Shown here in pieces: positions 9,483 through 19,070 of a DNA stretch of 64,000 nt (position 1 is its first letter; each line of letters starts with the position of its first letter). The stretch is from an uncultured Clostridia bacterium. Its GTDB lineage: Bacteria > Bacillota > Clostridia > Oscillospirales > Acutalibacteraceae. The DNA is taken from the NCBI GenBank assembly GCA_947623505.1, contig CANQGT010000010.1:1-64000 (forward strand). The letters run 5' to 3'. Both the position numbers and the translations under genes were made by a program. The notes under the pieces are model-generated. The model did no database searches. It was not told where the DNA came from and saw nothing but the letters and a program-made list of their open reading frames with translations.

Positions 9483-11069
9483 TTATTCGGCGGTATCAGC
9501 CATTTCAATAAACTCTTCCCAGCACACGTTTTGCGCGTTTTTCATACAGGAGTACGATTCTCTTATTGCATCGGCAAGAAACTTCGCTTTCTTGAACACG
9601 CCTTCGTGCTGAGTCAATCTTTCGTAATCTTTGTTTACCGAAACCTCGTACATTGCCTCAAATGTGTCCGCAAGATCTTCGACGGCATTAGTCGTTGCGT
9701 AGTTGCTTACGAAATAATTTTCATCGCATTCGCCGTCATCGCTGCCCGAATATTCATATCCTTTGGGATTGAGTTCCTCCCACTCGGCATAGAAATCTTT
9801 GTTCACCTCATCATAATGATTTTGTAATCTGTTGTCGATAAGGTGCATCAATTCGTGGAAAACAATGCCTTTTGTAAATCCGTTGAATGAAAACATTATC
9901 TCATAAGTTTCGGTGAAATCGTCCGCGTACGCGTTAACGTTTTCTATGCTGCTGCAAATGTATATGTTGAGCTTTTCAACGTTGGGAACGTCAACGATTT
10001 CCTTGATGAAGCCTTCGGGGAAAAGCGCAAGAGAGTCTTTCAGACCTTGAAGAACGAGGTTTACCTGAAGAGGCGAGGCGTTAAATTCGGTAACATCGTT
10101 GTAAGTGCCCCATTCAGTGGGCTTGTTTACATAAAAATCTATGGAATATTTTTCCTTCATTTCGGCGATAAGGGTGTTGTTTACATCCTCAAATTCGGAA
10201 GTCCTTAACTTTCTTACATTTATATCCTCATTTTTGGCGTTTTCGGCGTATTTCCAAATATACGGTTCAACTTTCTGGCCGCCGGTAACGTCGTTTCCGG
10301 TGCATTTGATAAAGCAAACGTAGCTGTCGTTGAACGCGCTGTCGTACACGTTAAGATACTGCCCCGCCTGCGTCGTTTCAAGCGCCGCCTCGTTTATGGA
10401 TTTTGAGTTTTCAAGGTCGTAAACAACAAGCGTGCTTTTTGTTGTTTCATCGCTTTCCGAATACACGGAGTTATTTATGAGAACTTTTTTGCCGTTGGCT
10501 GATAGAAGCTCGCCGCTGCCGTCACAGACGTAAAAAGTGTTTACATCGTCGGCATACACGATATACATGTTGTCGCCCTCATAGGCGTAGGCGTATGTAT
10601 CGTGTTTCGCGAAGCGGTAATTTATAAAATCCGCTTCCTCGGAAGAATCGTACAAATCATAGTCGGCGGGAGTAAAATCGCTTTGCCCGATCTCGTTCAG
10701 ATTGAGGTCATATTTTATACATTTTGTATTTTCTTCGTCATAAACCGTAATTTCGTTTTCACCGGTGAATTTTGCGTCGGTTATGCACTCCAAAGAGCAG
10801 TCCGCGAGGCTTTTTTCCTGCGCTATTTTGTTCTTTTCAACGTCAAAAACAAACAGTTCATAGGGATCAAGCTCTTTAGACGCAAGAAACAAAGCGTAAT
10901 TGCCCATAACATCGACCGATGAAAAATTTGTCGCTTTTTCAGAGAGGGCGGTTATAGCGTAAAGATCCGAATCCGGCTTGCTGAACATCGCCTTTATATC
11001 AGAGCAGCCGCTTAACAAAAGAATGGAAACGGCAATAAGCAGAGCGGTTAAGGATTTCAATTTTTTCAT
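9483..11069 (-). CDS. Lipoprotein with HExxH metallopeptidase motif
   Basis: A 528-residue lipoprotein: signal peptide with lipobox LLSGC (lipidated Cys22), then about 250 residues of beta-rich sequence, then a domain with H405-E-L-M-H409. A downstream FVSNYATTNAVEDLADTFE segment supplies a likely third zinc ligand (Glu), the arrangement of gluzincin peptidases such as lethal-factor-like proteins. It should sit on the outer face of the membrane. Substrate and role are unknown to me. It has its own promoter and is probably cotranscribed with ychF. The N-terminal half may be a propeller-like repeat domain, but I cannot prove this by eye. Confidence 0.75.
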   Translation of the reverse strand: MKKLKSLTALLIAVSILLLSGCSDIKAMFSKPDSDLYAITALSEKATNFSSVDVMGNYALFLASKELDPYELFVFDVEKNKIAQEKSLADCSLECITDAKFTGENEITVYDEENTKCIKYDLNLNEIGQSDFTPADYDLYDSSEEADFINYRFAKHDTYAYAYEGDNMYIVYADDVNTFYVCDGSGELLSANGKKVLINNSVYSESDETTKSTLVVYDLENSKSINEAALETTQAGQYLNVYDSAFNDSYVCFIKCTGNDVTGGQKVEPYIWKYAENAKNEDINVRKLRTSEFEDVNNTLIAEMKEKYSIDFYVNKPTEWGTYNDVTEFNASPLQVNLVLQGLKDSLALFPEGFIKEIVDVPNVEKLNIYICSSIENVNAYADDFTETYEIMFSFNGFTKGIVFHELMHLIDNRLQNHYDEVNKDFYAEWEELNPKGYEYSGSDDGECDENYFVSNYATTNAVEDLADTFEAMYEVSVNKDYERLTQHEGVFKKAKFLADAIRESYSCMKNAQNVCWEEFIEMADTAE

Positions 11070-11099
11070 ATAACTTTTCTCCTTTCGTTTTATGAAATA

Positions 11100-11128
11100 A
11101 TTATATCACGGGGGCGTTCGTTTTGCAA
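11100..11128 (-). promoter_or_regulatory. Promoter of the lipoprotein-ychF transcription unit
   Basis: On the minus strand TTGCAA, a 17-base spacer and TATAAT lie about 30 bases before the lipoprotein start. Confidence 0.65.
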
Positions 11129-11191
11129 TAGCTGAGTGGAGTCGAACCCGATAAGTCCCACGGCGGCAAATTATTGACTAAACATACGGAC

Positions 11192-11220
11192 TTGACATCT
11201 ATAGACAAAAATAATATAAT
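11192..11220 (+). promoter_or_regulatory. Perfect consensus promoter of the ilv-leu operon
   Basis: TTGACA (11192-11197) and TATAAT (11215-11220) are separated by exactly 17 bases. Only about 40 bases remain before the ilvB start, so there is no room for a T-box or a leader-peptide attenuator. Confidence 0.9.
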
Positions 11221-11262
11221 AAATTTTAAATTTCAGTATGTTTATGTTGTGGAGAGGATATT

Positions 11263-12924
11263 ATGAAATTAAACGGTTCGCAAATCGTTCTTGAGGTTCT
11301 CAAGGAGCAGGGAGTAGACACGATTTTCGGCTATCCCGGAGGAACGATACTTAATATTTTCGATGAGCTGTATAAATACGGCGACACGTTCAATCATATT
11401 CTCACGGCTCACGAGCAGGGCGCGTCGCACGCCGCGGACGGCTACAGCCGCGCGACGGGCAAGGTCGGCGTATGCTTCGCCACCTCAGGCCCCGGCTCAA
11501 CAAACCTTGTAACAGGCATCGCCACGGCTTATATGGATTCCGTTCCGATGGTTGCGATAACCTGCAACGTAGGAACGTCTCTGATAGGGCGCGATTCGTT
11601 CCAAGAGGTCGATATCAAGGGCATAACAATGCCTATAACGAAGCATAATTATATGGTTTCGCATATCGAGGAGCTTGCGGACACTATAAGAAACGCGTTC
11701 AGAATCGCCATAAGCGGCAGAAAGGGCCCCGTCCTTGTTGATATTCCCAAGGATATTACGTCGGCCGAGTGCGAATATTATCCCGTTCCGAAGCAGCAGC
11801 CCGATGAAAACGTTTATCCTAAAACGGAATGTGTTGAAAGAGCGGTAAAGCTGCTCGGAAACTGCAAAAAGCCGCTGATTTATCTTGGCGGCGGCGCGAT
11901 TTCGGCAGACGCGAGCGAAGAGATAAAGGCATTCGCCGAAAAGCTTGACGCTCCTGTCGTTTCCTCCCTTATGGGGCTCGGCGCTTTCAGCAGCGCTCAC
12001 GAGCTTTACTCGGGGCTTATCGGTATGCACGGCAGATTCGAGTCAAACAAGGCCGCGTCTCAGTGCGATGTACTTATCACCTGCGGCGCGAGGTTTTCGG
12101 ACAGGGTTGCCGGCAACAGAACGAAATTCGCGCCCAAGGCGGACGTTTTGCATATAGATATAGATCCCGCCGAGATGGATAAAAACGTCTATTCGCGCTA
12201 TCATCTCAGAGGCTCTCTCAAGGATATTCTTCCGGTGCTTACGGAAAGGATTGAAAAGCAGTCCCACACGGAATGGAAAAAAGAAATAAACGGCTGGAAG
12301 AGGCCGTTTATGCAGAATCAGATAGACGATTATGTAAATCCTCAAAAGGTTATCGAGGCGGTTGACAGGCAGACCCCGGACGATACGATAATCGTAACCG
12401 ACGTCGGTCAGCATCAGCTTTGGGCCGCGCAGTTCTATAAATTCACAACGCCCCGCACATTTTTGACCAGCGGCGGTCTCGGCACTATGGGCTATTCTAT
12501 GGGCGCGGCGATGGGCGCCGCTTACGGCAGACCCGACAGGCGCGTTGTTCTCTTCGCGGGTGACGGCGGTTTCCATATGAATCTCAACGAGCTCGCTACT
12601 ATGGCGTCCTACAATATACCGGTAGTTATGATAATTATGAACAACAGGGTGCTCGGAATGGTGCGCCAGTGGCAAAAGCTTTTTTACGGAAACCGTTTCG
12701 CGGATACCGATCCAAACAGAAAAACCGATTTCGTAAAGGTTGCCGAGGCGTTCGGCGTGAAGGGTATGCGTATCAGCCGCAACGACGAAATAGACGCCGT
12801 TGTAAAAGAGGCTTTGGAGCATAACGGCCCCGTGGTTATCGATTGCCGCATTTCACCGGATTCAAACGTTCTTCCGATGATACCTCCGGGCGGTTCGGCG
12901 GACGATATAATCGTTAAATTCTGA
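11263..12924 (+). CDS. ilvB: Acetolactate synthase large subunit
   Basis: The 553-residue catalytic subunit condenses two pyruvates (or pyruvate and 2-oxobutyrate) using thiamine diphosphate, the first common step of valine, leucine and isoleucine synthesis. It shows the catalytic glutamate segment HEQGASHAADGYSRATG and the ThDP/Mg motif GDGGFHMNLNELATM through NNRVLGMVRQWQ. The length is typical. It heads the ilvB-ilvN-leuC-leuD operon; GGAGAGG precedes the ATG and ilvN follows after 17 bases. Confidence 0.95.
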   Translation: MKLNGSQIVLEVLKEQGVDTIFGYPGGTILNIFDELYKYGDTFNHILTAHEQGASHAADGYSRATGKVGVCFATSGPGSTNLVTGIATAYMDSVPMVAITCNVGTSLIGRDSFQEVDIKGITMPITKHNYMVSHIEELADTIRNAFRIAISGRKGPVLVDIPKDITSAECEYYPVPKQQPDENVYPKTECVERAVKLLGNCKKPLIYLGGGAISADASEEIKAFAEKLDAPVVSSLMGLGAFSSAHELYSGLIGMHGRFESNKAASQCDVLITCGARFSDRVAGNRTKFAPKADVLHIDIDPAEMDKNVYSRYHLRGSLKDILPVLTERIEKQSHTEWKKEINGWKRPFMQNQIDDYVNPQKVIEAVDRQTPDDTIIVTDVGQHQLWAAQFYKFTTPRTFLTSGGLGTMGYSMGAAMGAAYGRPDRRVVLFAGDGGFHMNLNELATMASYNIPVVMIIMNNRVLGMVRQWQKLFYGNRFADTDPNRKTDFVKVAEAFGVKGMRISRNDEIDAVVKEALEHNGPVVIDCRISPDSNVLPMIPPGGSADDIIVKF

Positions 12925-12941
12925 GAGAGGAGATATTAACA

Positions 12942-13448
12942 ATGGCCGAGAAATTAACATTATCAGTTCTTGTAGATAACCAAAGCGGCGTTTTGCAGCG
13001 CGTGGCAAGTCTGTTCAGCCGCAGGGGCTACAATATCAAATCCCTTACGGTTAGCGAAACGGAGGATCCCTCTTTTTCGAGAATGACCATAGTTACCGAA
13101 ACCGAGCCCGAAATGATACGCCAGATAGAAATGCAGCTTATCAAGCTTGAGATCGTTAAAAAAGTGGCGGTGCTCACTTACGGCAATTCCGTTTCTTCCG
13201 AGCTGCTTCTAATCAAAATAAGCGCCAAGGGCATAGAAAAGAAAAACGCGCTTATTGAGATAAACAGAAAATACGGCGCGAGGATTATGGACGTAACTCT
13301 TGAAAGCATAACCGTTGAGCTTACGGGCAGACCCGAGCTTATAGACGAATTTATCAGCGATATTGCAGATTTCGGAATTATCGAGCTTGCGAGAACGGGC
13401 GTTACTTCCCTTGAAAGAGGCGCGGATTCCTTTAACGAGGATATTTGA
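12942..13448 (+). CDS. ilvN: Acetolactate synthase small regulatory subunit
   Basis: The 168-residue protein opens with an ACT domain (LSVLVDNQSGVLQRVASLFS), the site of valine feedback inhibition in this family, followed by the C-terminal activation domain with MDVTLESITVELTG. The length matches IlvN/IlvH. It lies between ilvB and leuC with a GGAGAT ribosome site. Confidence 0.93.
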   Translation: MAEKLTLSVLVDNQSGVLQRVASLFSRRGYNIKSLTVSETEDPSFSRMTIVTETEPEMIRQIEMQLIKLEIVKKVAVLTYGNSVSSELLLIKISAKGIEKKNALIEINRKYGARIMDVTLESITVELTGRPELIDEFISDIADFGIIELARTGVTSLERGADSFNEDI

Positions 13449-13481
13449 CGGATTATATTTTAAACAGCAGGTGATGTTATT

Positions 13482-14741
13482 ATGGGTATGACTATGACTC
13501 AAAAGATACTTGCCGCGCACGCCGGTCTTGAGAGCGTGGAGGCAGGGCAGCTTATCGAGGCAAGCCTTGATATGGTGCTTGGCAACGACGTTACTTCGCC
13601 CGTTGCCATAAACGAGATGAATAAATTCAATAAAAATTCGGTTTTTGACAAAACGAGGATAGCTCTTGTTATGGATCATTTCACTCCGAACAAGGATATT
13701 CAGTCAGCCGAAAACTGCAAGCAGGTGCGCGAATTCGCGAAAGCCCACGATATTCTTCATTATTACGACGTGGGAAATATGGGCATTGAGCACGCTTTAC
13801 TGCCCGAGCAGGGAATAGTCACCAGCGGCGACTGCGTTATAGGAGCGGACAGCCACACCTGCACTTACGGCGCTCTCGGCGCGTTCTCAACGGGCGTCGG
13901 TTCCACAGATATGGCGGCCGGTATGGTCACAGGCAAGGCGTGGTTCAAAGTACCCTCCGCGATAAAGGTGACCGTTACGGGCGAAAAAGCGCCTTATATC
14001 AGCGGCAAGGACGTTATTCTTCACATTATCGGCGAGATAGGCGTTGACGGAGCGCTTTACAAGAGCCTTGAATTTACGGGCGACGGAATTAAAAATCTTT
14101 CTATGGACGATCGCCTCTGCATTTCAAATATGGCGATAGAGTGCGGAGCGAAGAACGGTATTTTCCCTGTTGACGATGTAACGCTTGAATATGTAAAAGG
14201 GCGTTCTCAAAGAGAATATAGGGTGTTTGAGGCCGATGCCGACGCTGTTTATGACAGCGAGATAAAGGTCGATCTCGGCGCACTTCGCCCGACGGTCGCT
14301 TTTCCTCATCTTCCCGAAAACACGAAGACGATAGACGAGGTCGGCGAGATAAAGATAGATCAGGTGGTTATCGGCTCCTGCACAAACGGCAGAATGGAGG
14401 ATATGCGCACGGCGGCTTCAATTCTTAAAGGCAGAAAGGTTGCCGACGGCGTTCGCGTTATCGTTATTCCCGCAACGCAGCAGATCTACCTCAACTGCAT
14501 AAAAGAGGGGCTTGCCGAAATATTCGTCAAAGCGGGCGCGGTGGTATCAACTCCCACCTGCGGGCCGTGCCTTGGCGGCCATATGGGCATTCTCGCCAAG
14601 GGCGAAAAAGCCGTTTCCACCTCAAACAGAAATTTTGTCGGCAGAATGGGGCATACGGAATCTGAGATTTATCTTGCCTCTCCCGCGGTGGCGGCCGCTT
14701 CTGCCGTTAAGGGCTATATTGCCGATCCGGCAAAAATTTAA
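13482..14741 (+). CDS. leuC: 3-isopropylmalate dehydratase large subunit
   Basis: The 419-residue subunit carries the [4Fe-4S] cluster of isopropylmalate isomerase. The ligands are visible as C300 ([13 protein letters not shown]) and C360/C363 ([14 protein letters not shown]); [16 protein letters not shown] is also conserved. The size is that of the two-subunit bacterial/archaeal HacA-like class. Alternative starts exist at the second and third Met (MGMTM). It pairs with leuD 12 bases downstream. leuA and leuB are not in this window, so the leucine branch must be completed elsewhere. Confidence 0.93.
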   Translation: MGMTMTQKILAAHAGLESVEAGQLIEASLDMVLGNDVTSPVAINEMNKFNKNSVFDKTRIALVMDHFTPNKDIQSAENCKQVREFAKAHDILHYYDVGNMGIEHALLPEQGIVTSGDCVIGADSHTCTYGALGAFSTGVGSTDMAAGMVTGKAWFKVPSAIKVTVTGEKAPYISGKDVILHIIGEIGVDGALYKSLEFTGDGIKNLSMDDRLCISNMAIECGAKNGIFPVDDVTLEYVKGRSQREYRVFEADADAVYDSEIKVDLGALRPTVAFPHLPENTKTIDEVGEIKIDQVVIGSCTNGRMEDMRTAASILKGRKVADGVRVIVIPATQQIYLNCIKEGLAEIFVKAGAVVSTPTCGPCLGGHMGILAKGEKAVSTSNRNFVGRMGHTESEIYLASPAVAAASAVKGYIADPAKI

Positions 14742-14753
14742 GGAGGCAAGCAT

Positions 14754-15233
14754 ATGAAAGCTGAAGGAAAAGTGCATAAATTCGGAAATAATATCGATAC
14801 GGACGTTATTATTCCCGCACGCTATCTCAACAAAAGCGACGAGGCGTGGCTCGCTTCGCACTGTATGGAGGATATAGATAAGGATTTTGTAAACAAGGTT
14901 AAACCGGGCGATATTATGGTGGCGGAGGCAAACTTCGGTTGCGGCTCTTCGCGTGAGCACGCGCCCATTGCGATAAAGGCAAGCGGTATTTCCTGCGTTA
15001 TCGCGTCTACCTTTGCCAGAATCTTTTACAGAAACGCCATAAATATCGGCCTTGCGATACTTGAATGTGACGAGGCGGCACGGGAAATAAAGGACGGAGA
15101 CGAGGTTGCGGTGGATTTTGACAGCGGTGTTATCACCGATTTAACAACGGGCAAAAGCTATAAGGCGCAGCCGTTTCCTCCGTTTATTCAAAATATTATT
15201 TCAAAGGGCGGTTTGTTAAAATCTATAAGCTGA
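14754..15233 (+). CDS. leuD: 3-isopropylmalate dehydratase small subunit
   Basis: A 159-residue swivel-domain subunit with the motifs [13 protein letters not shown] and [13 protein letters not shown], which shape the substrate pocket. The short length fits the HacB-like class that partners a 420-residue LeuC. AAGGAGG precedes the ATG. It is the last recognisable leucine gene of the operon, and no clear terminator follows. Confidence 0.93.
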   Translation: MKAEGKVHKFGNNIDTDVIIPARYLNKSDEAWLASHCMEDIDKDFVNKVKPGDIMVAEANFGCGSSREHAPIAIKASGISCVIASTFARIFYRNAINIGLAILECDEAAREIKDGDEVAVDFDSGVITDLTTGKSYKAQPFPPFIQNIISKGGLLKSIS

Positions 15234-15411
15234 GCGTCATAATTTTGAAAAATTTCCTTACTATTTAATATAAGCAATTTGATTTCGTATCATCTTTTGT
15301 TTTATTTAAACCTTTTAATTTAATAAACGATATTAAATGAATTAAATGAACATCGGCGAAAAGACCTCTGCGTTTTTTCTCCGCCGACAGACCAAAACCG
15401 GGGGATATGTT

Positions 15412-15819
15412 ATGAAATTGATAATCAATTCGGAATTGAAAAATAAATGCGGTTACGGCTCATCGGAATATTGGTTTTCTTTCAGGGATTACGCCGTTAC
15501 AAGCATAAAAAATCTTGCTTGTGCCGATAAACCGAATAATATGGGGCAAATGGAATATTTCTTCTCGTTGGGGCTTATTCCTTTTGTCTCCGTCAGCAAC
15601 GAGGAAATAATGCGCGCTTTTGTAAAAACAAAAGAAAACAAAAAGCTTGATGAGGTTTTCGATAAGCTGGACGGCGATGAGCTTGTGGACGGATTTTGGA
15701 AATACTACAACGCGTTTTACGAATTTCGCAACGGCTTTGAGGAATTTCAGAGTAAGTATATAAACGAAAGAATAGCGCGCTGGTGCGAAGAAAACAGCAT
15801 CGAATACGCATTTGAATAA
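15412..15819 (+). CDS. Hypothetical protein
   Basis: A 135-residue soluble protein that I do not recognise. It is rich in aromatic and acidic residues (for example FWKYYNAFYEFRNGFEEFQ) and has no signal peptide or membrane segment. I start at ATG 15412 after GGGGGAT; the frame extends 22 codons upstream without a comparable ribosome site. The 170 bases between leuD and this gene are A/T-rich and may hold a promoter. The GH2 gene begins 18 bases downstream, suggesting an operon. Confidence 0.6.
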   Translation: MKLIINSELKNKCGYGSSEYWFSFRDYAVTSIKNLACADKPNNMGQMEYFFSLGLIPFVSVSNEEIMRAFVKTKENKKLDEVFDKLDGDELVDGFWKYYNAFYEFRNGFEEFQSKYINERIARWCEENSIEYAFE

Positions 15820-15837
15820 AGCACAGGAGGGGTAAAA

Positions 15838-17535
15838 ATGCTTTTAACAAAATTCGGCGAGGAGCTTGACCGAAACTGTCCTTTGAGCGAATATCCTCGC
15901 CCGCAGTTTGTGAGAGACAGTTATTTTAATCTGAACGGAAAATGGAAGTGCGAGTTCAGCGACGGCGAGGCTCTTCCTGAAAAATATACATACGATATAA
16001 CCGTTCCGTTTTCACCCGAGGCTCCGCTATCGGGAGTAAACAGGGTGCTTAAACCGGGCGAATATCTTCATTACGAAAAGAAATTCACTTTACCGAACGG
16101 CTTTAACAGAAGTAGAGTTTTTATTCATTTCGGCGCGGTGGATCAAATAGCCTTTGTATTTCTCAACGGGGCGAAAATAGGCTCCCATAAAGGGGGATAT
16201 ACTCCGTTCAGCTTTGAACTGACCGAGCATCTCGTTGACGGAGAAAACACGCTCAACGTTACGGTGCTTGATTATTCGGACACAAAAGAATACGCAAGAG
16301 GCAAGCAGAGATTTAAACGCGGAGGTATATGGTACAGCCCTCAAAGCGGCATCTGGCAGACGGTTTGGCTTGAAAGCACGCCCGAAACGTTTCTTGAAAA
16401 GGTGAAAATCACACCTGATTACGATAACGAGCAGGTGCGTTTTGAGTTTTTCGGAACGAACGATGTTATCACTTCGATTTACGACGGCGACGAACTTATA
16501 GCCGAAACAACTGAAACAACGGTCAAGCTGCCCGATTTCAAGGCGTGGTCGCCCGAAAGCCCGTTTTTATACAGCGTGCGTTTTAAGGCCTGCGGCGAGG
16601 TAATAAAATCTTATTTCGGTATGCGTAAATTCTCTGTCGGCGAGGATAAAAACGGCATAAAGAGGCTGTTTCTCAACAATGAGCCGTATTTCCACAACGG
16701 CCTGCTCGATCAGGGCTATTATCCCGACGGCTATCTCACTCCGCCAAGCAACGCCGCTATGGAATTTGACGTTAAAAAAATCAAGGAGCTCGGCTACAAT
16801 ATGCTTCGCAAGCATATTAAGGTGGAGCCGCTCCTTTGGTATCATTACTGCGACGTCAACGGAATTCTCGTTTGGCAGGATATGGTAAACGGAGGCGGAA
16901 ATTACGGCCTTGAAATATCCGTTTTGCCTTTTATCGGAATAAATCTTGACGACACGAATTATAAGACCTTCCACAGGACGGATAAAGAGGCGAGAGACCT
17001 CTACTATAACGAGTTAAAGGATACGGTCGACTATCTCTATAACTGCCCGTGTATCGCGCTTTGGGTGCCTTTCAACGAGGGTTGGGGGCAGTTCGATTCC
17101 GCGAAAGCCTATGATTTGCTGAAAAAGCTCGATCCTACACGCACGGTCGATTCCGCGTCGGGCTGGCACGACAGAGGGCGGTCGGACGTTATATCCAAGC
17201 ATATTTATTTTACGCCCATTAAGGTGAAGGCGGGCAACAGGCCGTATGTTCTTTCGGAATTCGGCGGTTATTCAATGAGGATCGAAGGCCACACGTTTAA
17301 CGATAAAATGTTTGGCTATAAGATTTATAAAACGAAGGAAAGCATAACCAAGGCTTACGGAAAAACGTTTGAAAAAACGATTATTCCGCAGATAAAGGAC
17401 GGTCTTTCTGCAACGGTTTATACTCAGGTAACGGACGTTGAGGACGAGCTTAACGGGCTTATGACTTACGACCGCAAAATGGTAAAGATAGACGAAAACA
17501 CGATAAAAGAAATCAACAAAAAGGTAAAGATATGA
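15838..17535 (+). CDS. Glycoside hydrolase family 2 enzyme
   Basis: A 565-residue cytoplasmic GH2 protein: N-terminal jelly-roll sugar-binding domain (about 30-180), a short immunoglobulin-like domain (about 190-260) and a TIM barrel. The catalytic acid/base is E414 in [12 protein letters not shown] and the nucleophile is probably E474 in VLSEFGGYS. It is shorter than LacZ and lacks its C-terminal domains. Specificity (beta-galactosidase, glucuronidase or mannosidase) cannot be read from the sequence. AGGAGGGG precedes the start, and the cyclophilin gene overlaps its stop by 4 bases. Confidence 0.88.
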   Translation: MLLTKFGEELDRNCPLSEYPRPQFVRDSYFNLNGKWKCEFSDGEALPEKYTYDITVPFSPEAPLSGVNRVLKPGEYLHYEKKFTLPNGFNRSRVFIHFGAVDQIAFVFLNGAKIGSHKGGYTPFSFELTEHLVDGENTLNVTVLDYSDTKEYARGKQRFKRGGIWYSPQSGIWQTVWLESTPETFLEKVKITPDYDNEQVRFEFFGTNDVITSIYDGDELIAETTETTVKLPDFKAWSPESPFLYSVRFKACGEVIKSYFGMRKFSVGEDKNGIKRLFLNNEPYFHNGLLDQGYYPDGYLTPPSNAAMEFDVKKIKELGYNMLRKHIKVEPLLWYHYCDVNGILVWQDMVNGGGNYGLEISVLPFIGINLDDTNYKTFHRTDKEARDLYYNELKDTVDYLYNCPCIALWVPFNEGWGQFDSAKAYDLLKKLDPTRTVDSASGWHDRGRSDVISKHIYFTPIKVKAGNRPYVLSEFGGYSMRIEGHTFNDKMFGYKIYKTKESITKAYGKTFEKTIIPQIKDGLSATVYTQVTDVEDELNGLMTYDRKMVKIDENTIKEINKKVKI

Positions 17536-18119
17536 ATCAGCTTGAAAAAAAGGACGGCATAAAGGCCGTTATTAAAACAAACAGGGGAGAGATGCGCTTT
17601 GTTCTTCTTCCGGAAGAGGCTCCCAAAGCGGTGGAAAACTTCGTAAAACACAGTGAAAACGGTTACTACAACGGCCTGATTTTTCACCGTGTTATCAAGG
17701 ATTTTATGATACAGGGCGGAGATCCCACGGGCACGGGCTGCGGCGGCGAATCCGTTTTCGGCGGCAGCTTTGAAGATGAGTTTTCCGTTGACGCGAGAAA
17801 TTATTACGGCGCGCTCTCAATGGCAAATTCGGGGCCGAATACAAACGGCAGTCAATTTTTTATAGTTCAGGCGAAAACTGTTCCCGAAGGGCTTATTTCT
17901 CAGATGGAGCAGCTAAAGGATAGCGGTTATCCGCGGCAGGTAATCGATAATTATAAGCGTATCGGCGGAACGCCGTGGCTCGATTTTCATCACACCGTTT
18001 TCGGCCAGCTTATCGACGGGGCGGAGGTTCTTGATGAGATTGCCGAAACGGCCTGCGGTGCAAACGACAGACCTCTTAATGATGTTATAATTACAGAAAT
18101 TGAGATTATAAAGCAGTAA
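17532..18119 (+). CDS. Cyclophilin-type peptidyl-prolyl cis-trans isomerase
   Basis: A 195-residue cyclophilin that isomerises X-Pro bonds. Family motifs are [19 protein letters not shown], the [16 protein letters not shown] strand and [11 protein letters not shown]. There is no signal peptide, so it is cytoplasmic. An insert between the last two motifs (about 115-145) is typical of the longer Clostridial forms. It is coupled to the GH2 gene by an ATGA overlap, but no functional link is evident. Confidence 0.92.
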   Translation: MNQLEKKDGIKAVIKTNRGEMRFVLLPEEAPKAVENFVKHSENGYYNGLIFHRVIKDFMIQGGDPTGTGCGGESVFGGSFEDEFSVDARNYYGALSMANSGPNTNGSQFFIVQAKTVPEGLISQMEQLKDSGYPRQVIDNYKRIGGTPWLDFHHTVFGQLIDGAEVLDEIAETACGANDRPLNDVIITEIEIIKQ

Positions 18120-18127
18120 AACAATTA

Positions 18128-18175
18128 TATAGCAGAGGGAGCCGAACACAATAAGGTTCGACTCCCTCTGCTATA
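18128..18175. repeat. Long near-perfect inverted repeat after the cyclophilin gene
   Basis: Two arms of about 20 bp (TATAGCAGAGGGAG... and its complement) enclose ACAATAAG with a single mismatch. It could terminate the GH2-cyclophilin transcript, but no T run follows. Its right arm reads GGTTCGACTCC, like a tRNA T-arm. Confidence 0.6.
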
Positions 18176-18182
18176 CAGTTAA

Positions 18183-18880
18183 GGGCAGCGGCAAAAAGCT
18201 ACTGCCTCAGACTGTCGATAAAGCGGTCTGAACCGCGCCGAGAAAACAAATATGTTTTCGTAATCGGTATCACCTACAAAAATTCGGTCTGTATAATTTT
18301 TAATAACAACTGCAATGAGAAAGCCGCTTGAACATCGAATTCAAGCGGCTTTCGGCGCTTTCGCCTTTCGGCAACTCTACCGTACCTATGTACGCCGACG
18401 AATTGCCGAAAGGCAAATTCAGTTCCGTTTCTCGAAGTCTGCCGGCGTGTAGAAATCTGTTTTCTTGACTTTTTCTACACGCAGGGGCAGCGGCAAAAAG
18501 CTACTGCCTTTTTCTTATCCCTGCGCGAAACGGCAAAAAATTATTTTCGCCTGCCCCCGCCCCTGAAGCGAAACCGTGCTTGAGGTCAGGCGAATGCTTT
18601 GATTATGCTTTTCGGCGATAATCGGGATAAATTTACGGGTACAGGTTTCTATATCTGCTCAGAAATCGCCCTGATTTATAAGTTGCAGATTATGCTTTCC
18701 GTTCGGCGGCCTAACCGCTTGACGCGGTTTTGAAAAAGATTTCGTCATTATATTATTCGCGGGCGAGTTCGCCTTTTTGATTGCTCGTAACAATGCCGAA
18801 AATATAAAAAATATGCCGTCGAAATGCGCGATATTGTATTTAATGTTCCCGTTTTTTTGTTCCTCCTTTCGTATATTAAA
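18183..18880 (-). repeat. Repeat-dense non-coding element, no credible gene
   Basis: About 700 bases hold an exact 25-bp direct repeat (18183-18207 and 18485-18509, itself a GGCAG...CTGCC hairpin) and three further hairpins: 18320-18352 (13-bp stem), 18363-18414 (12-bp stem around an inner CGTAC/GTACG hairpin) and 18445-18482 (11-bp stem). On the minus strand an AGGAGG at 18862-18867 precedes an open frame ending at 18659, and another open frame ends at 18179; neither has a proper start codon. I recall similar translated fragments among predicted proteins from gut Clostridia, which would make this a dispersed element, but I cannot verify it. Confidence 0.55.
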
Positions 18881-18913
18881 TATAAGTTAGGATAATTTTG
18901 TTATAAAAAAAAT

Positions 18914-18953
18914 AAAAAACCGTCGGTTTAAACAAAAACCGAACGGCTTTTTT
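18914..18953. terminator. Bidirectional terminator downstream of the flavodoxin lipoprotein gene
   Basis: The stem AAAACCGTCGGTTT / AAACCGAACGGCTTTT (one bulge) has A runs on the left and T runs on the right. It lies about 120 bases after the flavodoxin stop codon on the minus strand. Confidence 0.65.
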
Positions 18954-19070
18954 GTTAAATTTGCGTATTAAGCGGTTTTTCTAATGTTAGTAGATAGTTC
19001 GCCGCTTTAATGTTAACAAACCGAAGATAGTGTAAACAGATATAACGGACGGAAACATTAATTTTTTTAT

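Noticed and set aside
12043-12822. 259-codon minus-strand open frame opposite ilvB
   Set aside because: It is the complement of strongly conserved acetolactate synthase coding sequence.
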